Source: Halogeometricum rufum
Lineage (GTDB): Archaea; Halobacteriota; Halobacteria; Halobacteriales; Haloferacaceae
Length of the DNA stretch: 64,000 nucleotides
Assembly (NCBI RefSeq): GCF_900112175.1
Contig: NZ_FOYT01000001.1
Coordinates: 1,488,001-1,552,000, forward strand
Direction: 5' to 3'
Both the position numbers and the translations under genes were made by a program. The notes under the pieces are model-generated. The model saw only the letters and a program-made list of their open reading frames with translations, did no database searches and was not told the origin of the DNA. Below are positions 17,905-25,945 of this stretch, piece by piece (position 1 is the first letter of the stretch; each line of letters begins with the position of its first letter).

Positions 17905-18492
17905 ATGGTCGAACTGGACGACGACGCGATGACGCGATTCCCGGTGCCGGACGAAGACGAACTGCCCGACGACCTGCGGGAGCGAATCGAATCGGAGACC
18001 GAGCGCGCGGGGTTCACGCCGAACGTCTTCTCGGCGTTCGCGTACAAGCCGAGTCACTTCCGCGCGTTCTTCGACTACCACGACGCCCTCGTCGAGGACA
18101 CCGCCCTCGACCGCGAGGAGGTGGAGATGATCGTCGTCGCCGTCTCGGGCGTCAATCACTGCTACTACTGCAACGTCGCCCACGGCGCACTCGTCCGCAT
18201 CTACGCGAAGGACCCGACGCTGGCGGACCAACTCGTCGCCAACTACCGGCAGGCGGACGTCTCCGAGAAACGCATGGCGATGCTCGACGTGGCCGTGAAA
18301 CTCACCGAGTCGCCCCGAGACGTGACCGAGGCGGACATCGACCGACTGGCCGAGGCGGGCTACTCCGAGGAGGCCATCTGGGACATCGCGTCGGTGACGG
18401 CCTTCTTCAACCTCTCGAACCGGATGGCGATGTTCGCCGACATGCGGCCGAACGACGAGTTCCACACGCTCGGTCGGGAGTCGCGGGAGTAG
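17905..18492 (+). CDS. Peroxidase-related enzyme, AhpD/CMD-like
   Basis: 195 aa alpha-helical protein of the alkylhydroperoxidase D/carboxymuconolactone decarboxylase superfamily. The redox pair and catalytic His are in HCYYCNVAHGALVR (CxxC followed four residues later by His) around residues 90-100. The region with ERIESETERAGFTPNVF and HFRAFFDYHDAL matches the uncharacterised peroxidase-related subgroup. It likely reduces organic hydroperoxides with a dithiol donor. Divergent from the universal stress gene, which is compatible with a stress role. Confidence 0.88.
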   Translation: MVELDDDAMTRFPVPDEDELPDDLRERIESETERAGFTPNVFSAFAYKPSHFRAFFDYHDALVEDTALDREEVEMIVVAVSGVNHCYYCNVAHGALVRIYAKDPTLADQLVANYRQADVSEKRMAMLDVAVKLTESPRDVTEADIDRLAEAGYSEEAIWDIASVTAFFNLSNRMAMFADMRPNDEFHTLGRESRE

Positions 18493-18541
18493 TCAGGTCT
18501 GCCCTGCATCCGTTCTCGACGACCAGACGTGACCGGCGAGG

Positions 18542-18589
18542 CGACGTGACGGCGTGGCGACGTGACGGCGTGGCGACGTGACGGCGTGG
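18542..18589. repeat. 16-bp tandem repeat, three exact copies
   Basis: CGACGTGACGGCGTGG occurs three times head to tail at 18542, 18558 and 18574, with a degenerate partial copy just upstream (around 18527-18541) and a partial copy after. It sits in the 130-base gap before the OB-fold gene. The unit length is not a multiple of three, so each copy puts its GTG triplet in a different frame, which creates several spurious start codons. Confidence 0.9.
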
Positions 18590-18624
18590 CGAACGTTGAA
18601 GACATCCGACCGGTACTGTCGAGT

Positions 18625-19245
18625 ATGTCTTCCAACTGGTTCACCGAGGCGGATTCGAGCGGTACGCTCACGGTCGAAAAGAGGGACGGGAGTTGGTACG
18701 TCGCCTCGCCGGGGAGCGTCGGGCCGACGAAGTGCCTGTTCGACTTCGAGGTCGACGGGGGAACGGGCGCGGTCCGCGACGTCGAGGCGACGGTCACGCG
18801 GTTTCAACGCGCGGTCGGTCGTCGTGACAACTACCTGTTTCTCGGGGCGCCCGAAGACGGTGGGACCGACGGCACCGACGGCACGTCGGGCGACGCGGAG
18901 ACACCGGTCACGTCGGACGGCGACCGGAGCGACTCGTACCCGTCGAGGGTCAGAGCGCTGAAGGACTTCACCGGGTCCGGCGACTACGTCGACGTCGAGG
19001 CGACGGTCGACGCCGTGTTCTTCGTCAAGAAGAACGTCTCGGGAATGCCGGACGTGAAAGGAGAACTCGTCGACGAGAACAGTTGGCGACCGGTGCCGTT
19101 CGTCGTCGGCGACGGCGTCAGCCACCCCTATCTGGCGGAGGGAAAGCGGTTCAGATTCGAGAACGTCAAGGACCACTACTACAAGCAGAACGACGAGATT
19201 CAGGTCGTCATCGGCGACAACACGAACTTCGTCGAGTTGGACTGA
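18625..19245 (+). CDS. OB-fold-like hypothetical protein
   Basis: 206 aa. The ATG at 18625 (MSSNWFTEADSSG) is chosen over GTG codons in the tandem repeat at 18562 because the extra residues would be encoded by repeat DNA. The N-terminal half (about 1-75) is beta-rich (GTLTVEKRDGSWYVASPGSVG). A Gly/Thr/Asp linker (GTDGTDGTSGDAE) precedes a C-terminal domain (about 118-206) with the strand pattern of an OB fold (GDYVDVEATVDAVFFVKKNV ... KRFRFENVKDHYYKQNDEIQVVI). That suggests single-stranded nucleic-acid binding, but no family is recognised. It lies next to a cold-shock gene. Confidence 0.65.
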   Translation: MSSNWFTEADSSGTLTVEKRDGSWYVASPGSVGPTKCLFDFEVDGGTGAVRDVEATVTRFQRAVGRRDNYLFLGAPEDGGTDGTDGTSGDAETPVTSDGDRSDSYPSRVRALKDFTGSGDYVDVEATVDAVFFVKKNVSGMPDVKGELVDENSWRPVPFVVGDGVSHPYLAEGKRFRFENVKDHYYKQNDEIQVVIGDNTNFVELD

Positions 19246-19373
19246 ATCGTCGTCGTACAGCGAGTACGTCTCCCGAATGCACCTCCGCCGAGAGGGGCCG
19301 CCTGTCGCGCCTCCGGGCCGCCGCCGACACCAGACGAACCCCGAGAGTCGCGCGACCGAACCGACGGCGGAAG

Positions 19374-19380
19374 CCTTATC
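19374..19380 (+). promoter_or_regulatory. TATA box for cspA-like gene
   Basis: CCTTATC lies 28-34 bases before the ATG at 19408. Confidence 0.5.
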
Positions 19381-19407
19381 AGGCAGGTCGCCCTCTGTCC
19401 ACCCGCA

Positions 19408-19602
19408 ATGGCGAAAGGTACGGTTGCGTTCTTTAACGACACGGGCGGTTACGGATTTATCGAAAGCGAAGACTCTGACGAGGACGTTTTCTTCCACATG
19501 GAAGACGTCGGTGGCCCTGACCTCGAAGAGGGCCAGGAAGTCGAGTTCGACATCGAACAGGCCGACAAGGGTCCGCGAGCGAAGAACCTCCAGCGCCTGT
19601 AA
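19408..19602 (+). CDS. cspA: Cold-shock protein CspA family
   Basis: 64 aa single cold-shock domain. RNP1-like GGYGFIES (13-20) and RNP2-like DVFFHME (26-32) are intact, and the N-terminus KGTVAFFNDT is canonical. Length is normal for the family. Binds single-stranded RNA/DNA and acts as an RNA chaperone. Codon use around the start is less GC-rich than neighbours (GGTACGGTTGCGTTC), as expected for an abundantly translated haloarchaeal gene. Confidence 0.96.
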   Translation: MAKGTVAFFNDTGGYGFIESEDSDEDVFFHMEDVGGPDLEEGQEVEFDIEQADKGPRAKNLQRL

Positions 19603-19741
19603 GGAACGCAACACGACAGCGGTACTGCGGTCGGCGGTCACGTCGATTCTCACCACGATTCTGCGGTATTTCACCCCTCGCGAGCGACGGCGTTCGCCGT
19701 GGTCGAAGGAGTGATAGTCGTCTCCGAGAGAGACTTCACCG

Positions 19742-20161
19742 ATGACTAGCCCAACCGTGGCGTTCGTCTGCGTGCAGAACGCCGGACGGAGTCAGATGGC
19801 GACGGCGTTCGCCGAACGGGAGAGAGCGGAGCGCGGACTGGACGTGAACGTGGTCACCGGCGGGACGCGCCCGGCCGACCACGTCCACGAGAACGTCGTG
19901 GAGACGATGCAGGAGGTCGAAATCGACCTCTCCGACCGGTCGCCGCGGGAGGTGACGTTCGAGGAGATATCCGAGTCCGACTACGTGATAACGATGGGCT
20001 GTTCGGCCGACGACGTCTGCCCGGCCGGGTGGGCCGGCGACAACCGCGACTGGGACCTGACGGACCCCCACGGGAAGGACCCCGAGGCGACGGCGGAGAT
20101 TCGCGACGAGATTCGCGGCCGCGTCGCCGCGTTCTTCGACGAGTTGGAACGCGAGGCGTAG
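19742..20161 (+). CDS. Low-molecular-weight phosphatase / arsenate reductase-like protein
   Basis: 139 aa. The phosphate-binding loop C10-VQNAG-R16-S17 is the CX5R(S) motif of the LMW-PTP/ArsC family, and the general acid region is WDLTDPHGKDPE. Additional cysteines at C-S-A-D-D-V-C (about 87-93) could support the disulfide relay of thioredoxin-coupled arsenate reductases. Either arsenate reduction or protein tyrosine dephosphorylation is possible. No arsenic-resistance genes are adjacent. Confidence 0.85.
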   Translation: MTSPTVAFVCVQNAGRSQMATAFAERERAERGLDVNVVTGGTRPADHVHENVVETMQEVEIDLSDRSPREVTFEEISESDYVITMGCSADDVCPAGWAGDNRDWDLTDPHGKDPEATAEIRDEIRGRVAAFFDELEREA

Positions 20162-20199
20162 TCGGTCGGCCGGTCGGCCCGGTTCGAGCGCTACCGGCG

Positions 20200-21735
20200 C
20201 TACAGGTCGCCGCGCGCGCCCATCTCCCGAATCGTCGCGGCGCGGTCACGAATCGCCTCCCACTCGGACTCGTCTTTTCGGTCGACGTGCGAGTACATCA
20301 GTCCCATCCGGCCCGTCCCGCGGAGTTCCGCCTCGTTTCGCTTCAGGAAGTCCCAGTAGAGCGCGTTGAACGGGCACGCACGCTCGCCGGTCGTCTTCGT
20401 GTGGTGGTACGGACACGACGAGCAGTAGTCGCTCATCCCGTTCACGTAGTTCGCCGAGGCGGCGTACGGCTTCGAGGAGAGGGCGTCCGTCGCGAACGAC
20501 CCCATGCCGACGACGTTCGGCGTCGTCACCCAGTGGAAGGCGTCAACGAACCCGAAGTGGAACCACTCGTTGAGTTCGTGCGGGTCCGCGCCGTACAGGA
20601 GCGCGAAGTTCGACAGCACCATCAGCCGCTCGATGTGGTGAGCGTAGCCGTGGTCCCAGACGTGGCCGACCGCCTCCGAGAGGCAGGTCATCTCCGTCTC
20701 ACCCGAGTAGTACGCCGCCGGGAGCGGTTCGGTCTGGCCGAGTCGGTTCGCCTCGCCCATCTCGGGCATCCGCCGCCGGTAGACGTGGCGCACGAACTCG
20801 CGCCAGCCGAGGACCTGCCGGACGAACCCCTCGACGCTGTTCAGCGGTGCGCCGTCCTCGTACGCGCGCTCTGCCGCCTCGACCGCTTCCCGCGGGTGGA
20901 GGAGGCCGAGGTTGAGCGACGACGACAGGAGCGAGTGACACAGGGCCCACTCGCCCTCGACCATCGCGTCCTGATACGGCCCGAACTCGGCCAGACGGAC
21001 CTCGACGAAGTGGTCCAGCGCCTGTCTCGCCTCCTCGCGGGTGACCGGCCAACCGAACGACTCGTCGGAGCCCCACGCGTCGTCGTACCGGTCGCGGACG
21101 AACCGCCGGACCGCCTCGGTCGTCTCGTCCGGTTCGAACCGCGGCACCTCGGGCGGGGTCCACCCGTCCGGCGGCGTCTCGCGGTTCTCCCCGTCGTAGT
21201 TCCACTGCCCGCCGACCGGGCCGTCGCCGTCCATCAGCACGTCCAACTCGCGCCGGACGTGGCGGTACCAGTGCTCCTGTCGGTAGCGTTCGTCTCCGTC
21301 GTCACCGTCGCCGTCACCGCCGCCGTCGCCGTTCCGCGCCTCGGCCCACGCGTCGAACGTCTCCGGCGTCGTCAGGAAGAGGTCGTTCGTCACGAGCGTG
21401 AGGTTCCCGCCGCGCGCCTCGACCATCGCCCGGAGTCGGTCGCCCGCGCCGTGACTCGGCGGGTCCATGAGAACCAGGTCGTCGCCGGGGTTCGCCGCGA
21501 AGTAGTCGTCGAGGGCGTCGCCGAACGACTCTGCCCGGAGGTACGTCACCTCGTACCCGCGTTCGCGCAACTCGTCGCGGAAGTGCCGCATCGCGCTGAA
21601 CACGAGGGTGAGCTTCTGCGGGTGGTACGGGAGGCGTTCGCCGAAGCCGTGCGCCTCCACGAGGAGGACGTGGTCGGCCGACTGCAACGGCGTCACGTCG
21701 GGGTTCAGTTGGTCGCCGAGCAACCAGACGGTCAT
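20200..21735 (-). CDS. Cryptochrome/photolyase-related protein with Fe-S cluster (PhrB/FeS-BCP)
   Basis: 511 aa flavoprotein of the deoxyribodipyrimidine-photolyase-related group. The N-terminal Rossmann-like antenna domain starts TVWLLGDQLNPDV. The helical FAD domain has GWREFVRHVYRR and a C-terminal cysteine set CSSCPYHHTKTTGERACPFN, which together with an upstream Cys matches the [4Fe-4S] site of the FeS bacterial cryptochromes and (6-4) photolyases. Members repair (6-4) photoproducts or act as sensors. Length is normal. Light exposure makes it reasonable in a halophile. Confidence 0.93.
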   Translation of the reverse strand: MTVWLLGDQLNPDVTPLQSADHVLLVEAHGFGERLPYHPQKLTLVFSAMRHFRDELRERGYEVTYLRAESFGDALDDYFAANPGDDLVLMDPPSHGAGDRLRAMVEARGGNLTLVTNDLFLTTPETFDAWAEARNGDGGGDGDGDDGDERYRQEHWYRHVRRELDVLMDGDGPVGGQWNYDGENRETPPDGWTPPEVPRFEPDETTEAVRRFVRDRYDDAWGSDESFGWPVTREEARQALDHFVEVRLAEFGPYQDAMVEGEWALCHSLLSSSLNLGLLHPREAVEAAERAYEDGAPLNSVEGFVRQVLGWREFVRHVYRRRMPEMGEANRLGQTEPLPAAYYSGETEMTCLSEAVGHVWDHGYAHHIERLMVLSNFALLYGADPHELNEWFHFGFVDAFHWVTTPNVVGMGSFATDALSSKPYAASANYVNGMSDYCSSCPYHHTKTTGERACPFNALYWDFLKRNEAELRGTGRMGLMYSHVDRKDESEWEAIRDRAATIREMGARGDL

Positions 21736-21840
21736 CGGGGCACGACGGCGGCGGGCGGTCTGAACGTCATCGAACGCCCGTTAGGAGGGTCGAGAGTTAA
21801 ACGTGCGGCCGGGAGACGACCGGCATCGCCGCCGGTGGCC

Positions 21841-22638
21841 TCACCGCCGACTGCCCGGTTGCGGGTCCACGTGCGCCGGTGCCATCAAGTCCTCGAACCG
21901 CCTGTCGTCCAGCCAGTCTATCAACTGCACCAACTGGTCGGCGGCGGCCTCGAACAGGCGTTCGCCCGTCTCGGGCGTCGCGTCCGTCTGGTCGCCGAAG
22001 ACGCCGTTCTCAGAGTTCTCCACGGCGTCGTAGAACGTGCGCGCGCCGTGGGTCATGTAGTTCGTGGAGTCGTCGAGGTCCACGAGGCCGCCGTCGCGGG
22101 CGTCTCCGAGTCGGTCCTCGCGGACGAGTTCGCCGGCGATGTGCATGATCATCGCCGTCTCCTTCGGTCCGCCGTGGGGACCGTTGTGCTCGAACACCTC
22201 GTCGACGAGGTCCGGAATGGACTCGTCCCACATCCACTCGATGGCGTACATCGTCCCGTCGTCGCGGAGGCGGCGACCCACCTCGCGGAGGTGTTGGGCG
22301 TTGCCGCCGTGGGCGTTCACGTACACCACGCGGTCGATACCGTGGTAGGCGAGGTTGCGCGTCATCGACTCCACGTAGTCGCGGAACTGCGGCGGGTCCA
22401 CCCACATCGTCCCGTGGAACTGCCGGTGGTGGGGGCTGACGCCGACGTTCACGGTGGGCGTACAGAGCACGTCCGTCCGGTCGGCGGCCTCGCGGGCCAA
22501 CGCCTCGGCGATGAGGTGGTCGGTGGCGAGGGGGAGGTGCGGGCCGTGCTGTTCCGTCGAACCGAGGGGGACGACTGCGACCGACTCTGCGGCGACGTAG
22601 TCTCCGAGTTCGGGCCACGTCTGGTCTGCGACGTACAT
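21841..22638 (-). CDS. Creatininase-family amidohydrolase
   Basis: 265 aa. Metal-binding motifs are PLGSTEQHGPHLPLATDH near residue 25-43 and VYVNAHGGNAQHL near 100, plus a Glu in GPHGGPKETAMIMH near 155. The family includes creatininase, mycofactocin peptidase MftE and FAPy deformylase ArfB. In haloarchaea the role is unassigned. It lies between the Fe-S photolyase and an acyl-CoA synthetase, all on the minus strand but with gaps near 100 bases, so co-transcription is uncertain. Confidence 0.88.
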   Translation of the reverse strand: MYVADQTWPELGDYVAAESVAVVPLGSTEQHGPHLPLATDHLIAEALAREAADRTDVLCTPTVNVGVSPHHRQFHGTMWVDPPQFRDYVESMTRNLAYHGIDRVVYVNAHGGNAQHLREVGRRLRDDGTMYAIEWMWDESIPDLVDEVFEHNGPHGGPKETAMIMHIAGELVREDRLGDARDGGLVDLDDSTNYMTHGARTFYDAVENSENGVFGDQTDATPETGERLFEAAADQLVQLIDWLDDRRFEDLMAPAHVDPQPGSRR

Positions 22639-22735
22639 CTACTCCTGTCGACGTGGAGACGACCCAAGAAAGTACGTGAGGCAGAAAGATACCGCGAGAC
22701 CGTGACCTGCCGGCCGAACCGGCGGTCCGGCGGCG

Positions 22736-24388
22736 CTACTGGCCGAACGTCTCCTCCTCTCGGCTCCGGAGTTCGATGCGGCGAATCTTCCCGGACGACG
22801 TCTTCGGCAGTTCCTCGACGAACTCGATTCGGCGCGGGTACTTGTACGGCGCCGTCTCTTCCTTCATGAACTCCTGAATCTCCGTCGCCAGTTCGTCGGA
22901 GCCCTCGTGCCCCTCGGTGAGGACGACGTACGCCTTCACCACGTCGCCGCGTTCCTCGTGCGGGGAGGCGACGGCGGCCGCCTCCGCGACGGCGTCGTGG
23001 GAGACGAGGGCGTCCTCCACCTCGAACGGGCCGATGCGGTAGCCCGCGGAGATGATGATGTCGTCGGCGCGGCCCTCGAAGAAGAAGTAGCCGTCCTCGT
23101 CGCGGGAGGCCAGGTCGCCCGTCCGGTAGTACTCCCCGAAGAACGTCTCGCGGTCCAGGTCGTCGCGTTCGAAGTAGCCGTCGAAGATTCCCGGACAGTC
23201 GACGGGGACGGCTATCTCGCCGATCTCGCCCGCGTCGAGTTCGTTCTCTTCGTCGTCGATTATCGTCGTCCCGAGTCCCGGCGTCGGCTTGCCCATGCTG
23301 CCCGGTTTCACGTCGATGCCGGGGTAGTTCGTCACGAGTGCCACCGTCTCCGTCTGACCGTACCCGTCCCGCGGGGTGACGCCGAACGTCGACTCGATGG
23401 CCTCGATGGGTTCGCGGTTGAGCGGTTCTCCCGCCGACAGGGCCGCCCGCAGGTCGATGTCGTACGACGAGAGGTCGGCCTGCGAGAACATCCGGTACTG
23501 CGTCGGGACGGCGCAGAGGCGCGTGACGCCCTCCTCGGCCATGATTGAGAGGAACGTGTCGGGGTCGAACTCGCCGTCGTACAGCAACTGCGTCGCGCCC
23601 GTGGTGATGCCGACGCCGACGGGACTCCAGAACCACTTGGCCCACCCGGTGCCCGTCGTCGCCCAGAGCAGTTCGTCCGACAGGTCGGCGGGTTCCTCTG
23701 ACTCGCCCGGCGGCACCTCGCCGTCGGCGGTGACGCCCCACCAGTACGGCGCGTTCACGAGTTCGAAGCAACGCATCCACCGGTGGCGGTGCATCACGGG
23801 CTTCGGTTGCCCCGTCGTCCCCGACGTGTAGTTGATGGACATCGGGTCCGACGCGGCGAGTTCGGGGCCGTCGTGCGTCGTCTCTCGCCCCGACAGGAGC
23901 GACTGCAACGACTCCCACCCGTCGGCGTCGCCGCCGAGACAGACGAACCGTTCGAGGGGCGTCTCCGCGCGCACCTCGTCGACCATCTCCACGAGGGAGT
24001 CGTGGGCGACGACGGTGGACGCCTCGCAGTCGTTCGCGCGGTAGGCGATGTCCTTCGGCTTCAGCATCGACGAACACGGGACGAGAATCGCCCCGCGCTT
24101 CAGCGCACCCAACTGTACCGCGAACACGTCGGGGTGGCGCGGCACGAGGTGCATCACGCGGTCACCCTCGCCGACGCCCATCTCCGCGAGGGCGTTGGCG
24201 AAGCGGTTCATGTCGTCGCGGAGGTCCGCGTACGTCCGTTCCTCGCGCGTCCCCTCGGCGTCCCGGAAGCGGAGGGCGACCCGGTCACCGAACGCCTCGG
24301 CGTGGGAGGCGACCACCGCCGGGAGGTTGTAGTCGGCCGGAACGTCCCACTCGAACTGGCTGACGGCGTCGTCGTACGAAAGTGCCAT
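22736..24388 (-). CDS. Acyl-CoA synthetase (AMP-forming)
   Basis: 550 aa ANL-superfamily enzyme that activates a carboxylate with ATP to an acyl-AMP and then the CoA thioester. P-loop-like SINYTSGTTGQPKPVMHRH, the GYGQTETV motif, the FFFEGRADDIIISAGYRIGP hinge and the catalytic Lys region ELPKTSSGKIRR are all present. The start MALSYDDAV at 24388 is supported by a TATA box 24 bases upstream; in-frame codons further upstream are not conserved in character. The medium-chain acyl-CoA synthetase type (AcsM/AAE-like) is the best guess; substrate unknown. Confidence 0.93.
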   Translation of the reverse strand: MALSYDDAVSQFEWDVPADYNLPAVVASHAEAFGDRVALRFRDAEGTREERTYADLRDDMNRFANALAEMGVGEGDRVMHLVPRHPDVFAVQLGALKRGAILVPCSSMLKPKDIAYRANDCEASTVVAHDSLVEMVDEVRAETPLERFVCLGGDADGWESLQSLLSGRETTHDGPELAASDPMSINYTSGTTGQPKPVMHRHRWMRCFELVNAPYWWGVTADGEVPPGESEEPADLSDELLWATTGTGWAKWFWSPVGVGITTGATQLLYDGEFDPDTFLSIMAEEGVTRLCAVPTQYRMFSQADLSSYDIDLRAALSAGEPLNREPIEAIESTFGVTPRDGYGQTETVALVTNYPGIDVKPGSMGKPTPGLGTTIIDDEENELDAGEIGEIAVPVDCPGIFDGYFERDDLDRETFFGEYYRTGDLASRDEDGYFFFEGRADDIIISAGYRIGPFEVEDALVSHDAVAEAAAVASPHEERGDVVKAYVVLTEGHEGSDELATEIQEFMKEETAPYKYPRRIEFVEELPKTSSGKIRRIELRSREEETFGQ

Positions 24389-24411
24389 GCCCTCACATCG
24401 GAAACGTGCCG

Positions 24412-24419
24412 AATAATGA
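24412..24419 (-). promoter_or_regulatory. TATA box for acyl-CoA synthetase gene
   Basis: CATTATTC on the minus strand, 24 bases before the ATG at 24388. Confidence 0.5.
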
Positions 24420-24547
24420 TTTGGGTCCGCGCACCCCCCGGACGACCCGGCGCCGGGCGACGGTCCGTCGCTCGGCGGCCGGTACACAACCCATCGGGCG
24501 GGCGCGCTCGGAGCGCCAGTGTCGACTGCGACGTCGTTCGTGAAAAG

Positions 24548-24585
24548 CGAAGTTACCGGGTACGTAGCACGAAGTTACCACGTAC
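24548..24585. repeat. Direct repeat pair CGAAGTTACC-NN-GTAC, 22 bp apart
   Basis: Two 16-base copies at 24548-24563 and 24570-24585 match at 14 of 16 positions and start exactly 22 bases apart, about two helical turns. They lie in the 255-base gap between the acyl-CoA synthetase start and the bactofilin-like stop, 160-200 bases before the former. The rest of the gap shows no gene. Arrangement suits a regulator binding side by side. Confidence 0.55.
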
Positions 24586-24643
24586 CCACGCCGGTCGACC
24601 CGTCGTCTCCCGTTCTCGAGGGGGCCGCGAGCGACGGCGCGGT

Positions 24644-25744
24644 TCAGGCCGTCTGCGCCTCGTCGCCGCCGACGGCTCCGACCGACTCGTCGCCCTCGTC
24701 GCCGCCCTCACCGCGGAGGGCCAGGGCGAACGCCCCGAGGCCGACCAGGAGGACGAGGAACTGGAGGACGCCCCCGAGAGGGACGAGACCCACCAGACTC
24801 ACGAGGAGGACGCCCACCGCGAGGGCGGCCCACCTGCTCTCGTACTCGCCGAGCGACAGCAGCCACGTCCCGAGGACGAGTGCGCCGTACACCGTCGTCA
24901 CCCACAGCACCAGACCGAACGCGAGGAACCCCGCGATGGACAGGGGGATGCCGACGATGGTCAGGAGCAACAGCACCAACGCGACGGGGACGCCGACCAG
25001 CACGAGGAGGCCGACGCCGCCGCTCTTTATCGCCTGCGCGGTGCCGACGCTGGTCACGCGCGCGGCGAACCGGGGCGCGACGAGCAAGAGGACGGCGCCG
25101 AGGACGAGGTTGACGAGCAGTCCGTAGGCCGCGCCGACCCACTGCGGCAGGGCGAAGCTGTCCGTCTCGACCCCGAAGACGGGCGTGCTGACGACGAGGC
25201 TGTCGTCGCGGACGACCGACCCGGCGACCGAGGCGCCGTCCGCGAGCGAGAACCGCTGGGCGTCGTAGGTCAGGCTGCCGCCGACGACGGCCGTCTCGCC
25301 GACGACGATGGTGTCGGCGCCGAGGGTCACGTCGCCCTCCACGGTGCCGTCGAGGCGAACGTCGCCCGCGCCGGCTTCGAGGATGCCGGCCACGACGGCC
25401 GTCTCACCCACGTCGAGGACGCCGGCGGCGACTTCGACGTCGCCACCGACCGCGCCGTCGACGGTGACGGACCCGGCGGCAACCCCGACGTCGCCGGTGA
25501 CGCGACCGGTGTCGGTGACGACGACGGTGCCGGCGACGCCCTGTAGGTCGCCGTCGACGGTGCCGGCCACCACGACGGTGCCGGCGACGACTTCGAGCGT
25601 GCCTTGGTGCGTCTCGCCCTCGGCGACGGTTACCGTCGTGCCGAAGGGCGCTTCTTGCGCACTCACCGCGCCGGCGAACCCTCCGGTCAGGAGGAAGACG
25701 GCCAGGACGACGGCGAACAACCGAGTGACGAACGTATTGGACAT
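24644..25744 (-). CDS. Exported bactofilin-like (polymer-forming repeat) membrane protein
   Basis: 366 aa. A Sec-type signal (about 1-30, ending FAGAVSAQ) precedes about 15 short beta repeats rich in Gly and Val (VAGTVDGDLQGVAGTVVVTDTG), the DUF583/bactofilin right-handed beta-helix pattern, to about residue 170. The C-terminal half has about five hydrophobic segments and an acidic Gly-rich tail. Cytosolic bactofilins form filaments; here the helix is predicted outside the cell and tethered by the membrane part. The start could also be three codons upstream at 25753 (MFIMSNTF). Confidence 0.8.
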   Translation of the reverse strand: MSNTFVTRLFAVVLAVFLLTGGFAGAVSAQEAPFGTTVTVAEGETHQGTLEVVAGTVVVAGTVDGDLQGVAGTVVVTDTGRVTGDVGVAAGSVTVDGAVGGDVEVAAGVLDVGETAVVAGILEAGAGDVRLDGTVEGDVTLGADTIVVGETAVVGGSLTYDAQRFSLADGASVAGSVVRDDSLVVSTPVFGVETDSFALPQWVGAAYGLLVNLVLGAVLLLVAPRFAARVTSVGTAQAIKSGGVGLLVLVGVPVALVLLLLTIVGIPLSIAGFLAFGLVLWVTTVYGALVLGTWLLSLGEYESRWAALAVGVLLVSLVGLVPLGGVLQFLVLLVGLGAFALALRGEGGDEGDESVGAVGGDEAQTA

Positions 25745-25945
25745 GATGAACACCTCAGAGCGAACGGTCGGCTCCGACCATCGGCTCGTGAGTGACGATA
25801 CGACGTGTCAGACGATAAATATCTCGTGAGACCCCGTCGCGTGAGAATCCTCACCTCGGTTGAAGCGGCTACACCGGACGATTCCCCGGCCGGCCCGTCC
25901 GCCTCGCGTGGTTTTTTGCTCCGTGCCCGTGTGTGTCAGTCCGGC

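Noticed and set aside
18542-18589. CRISPR or attachment site in the 16-bp repeats
   Set aside because: No spacers and no nearby integrase or cas genes; a simple tandem duplication explains it.
20029-22869. Very long plus-strand open frame (946 codons) opposite the photolyase and creatininase genes
   Set aside because: It is antisense shadow of GC-rich genes with strong third-position bias; its translation is Arg/Val/Pro-rich with no motifs, while the opposite strand has clear family motifs.
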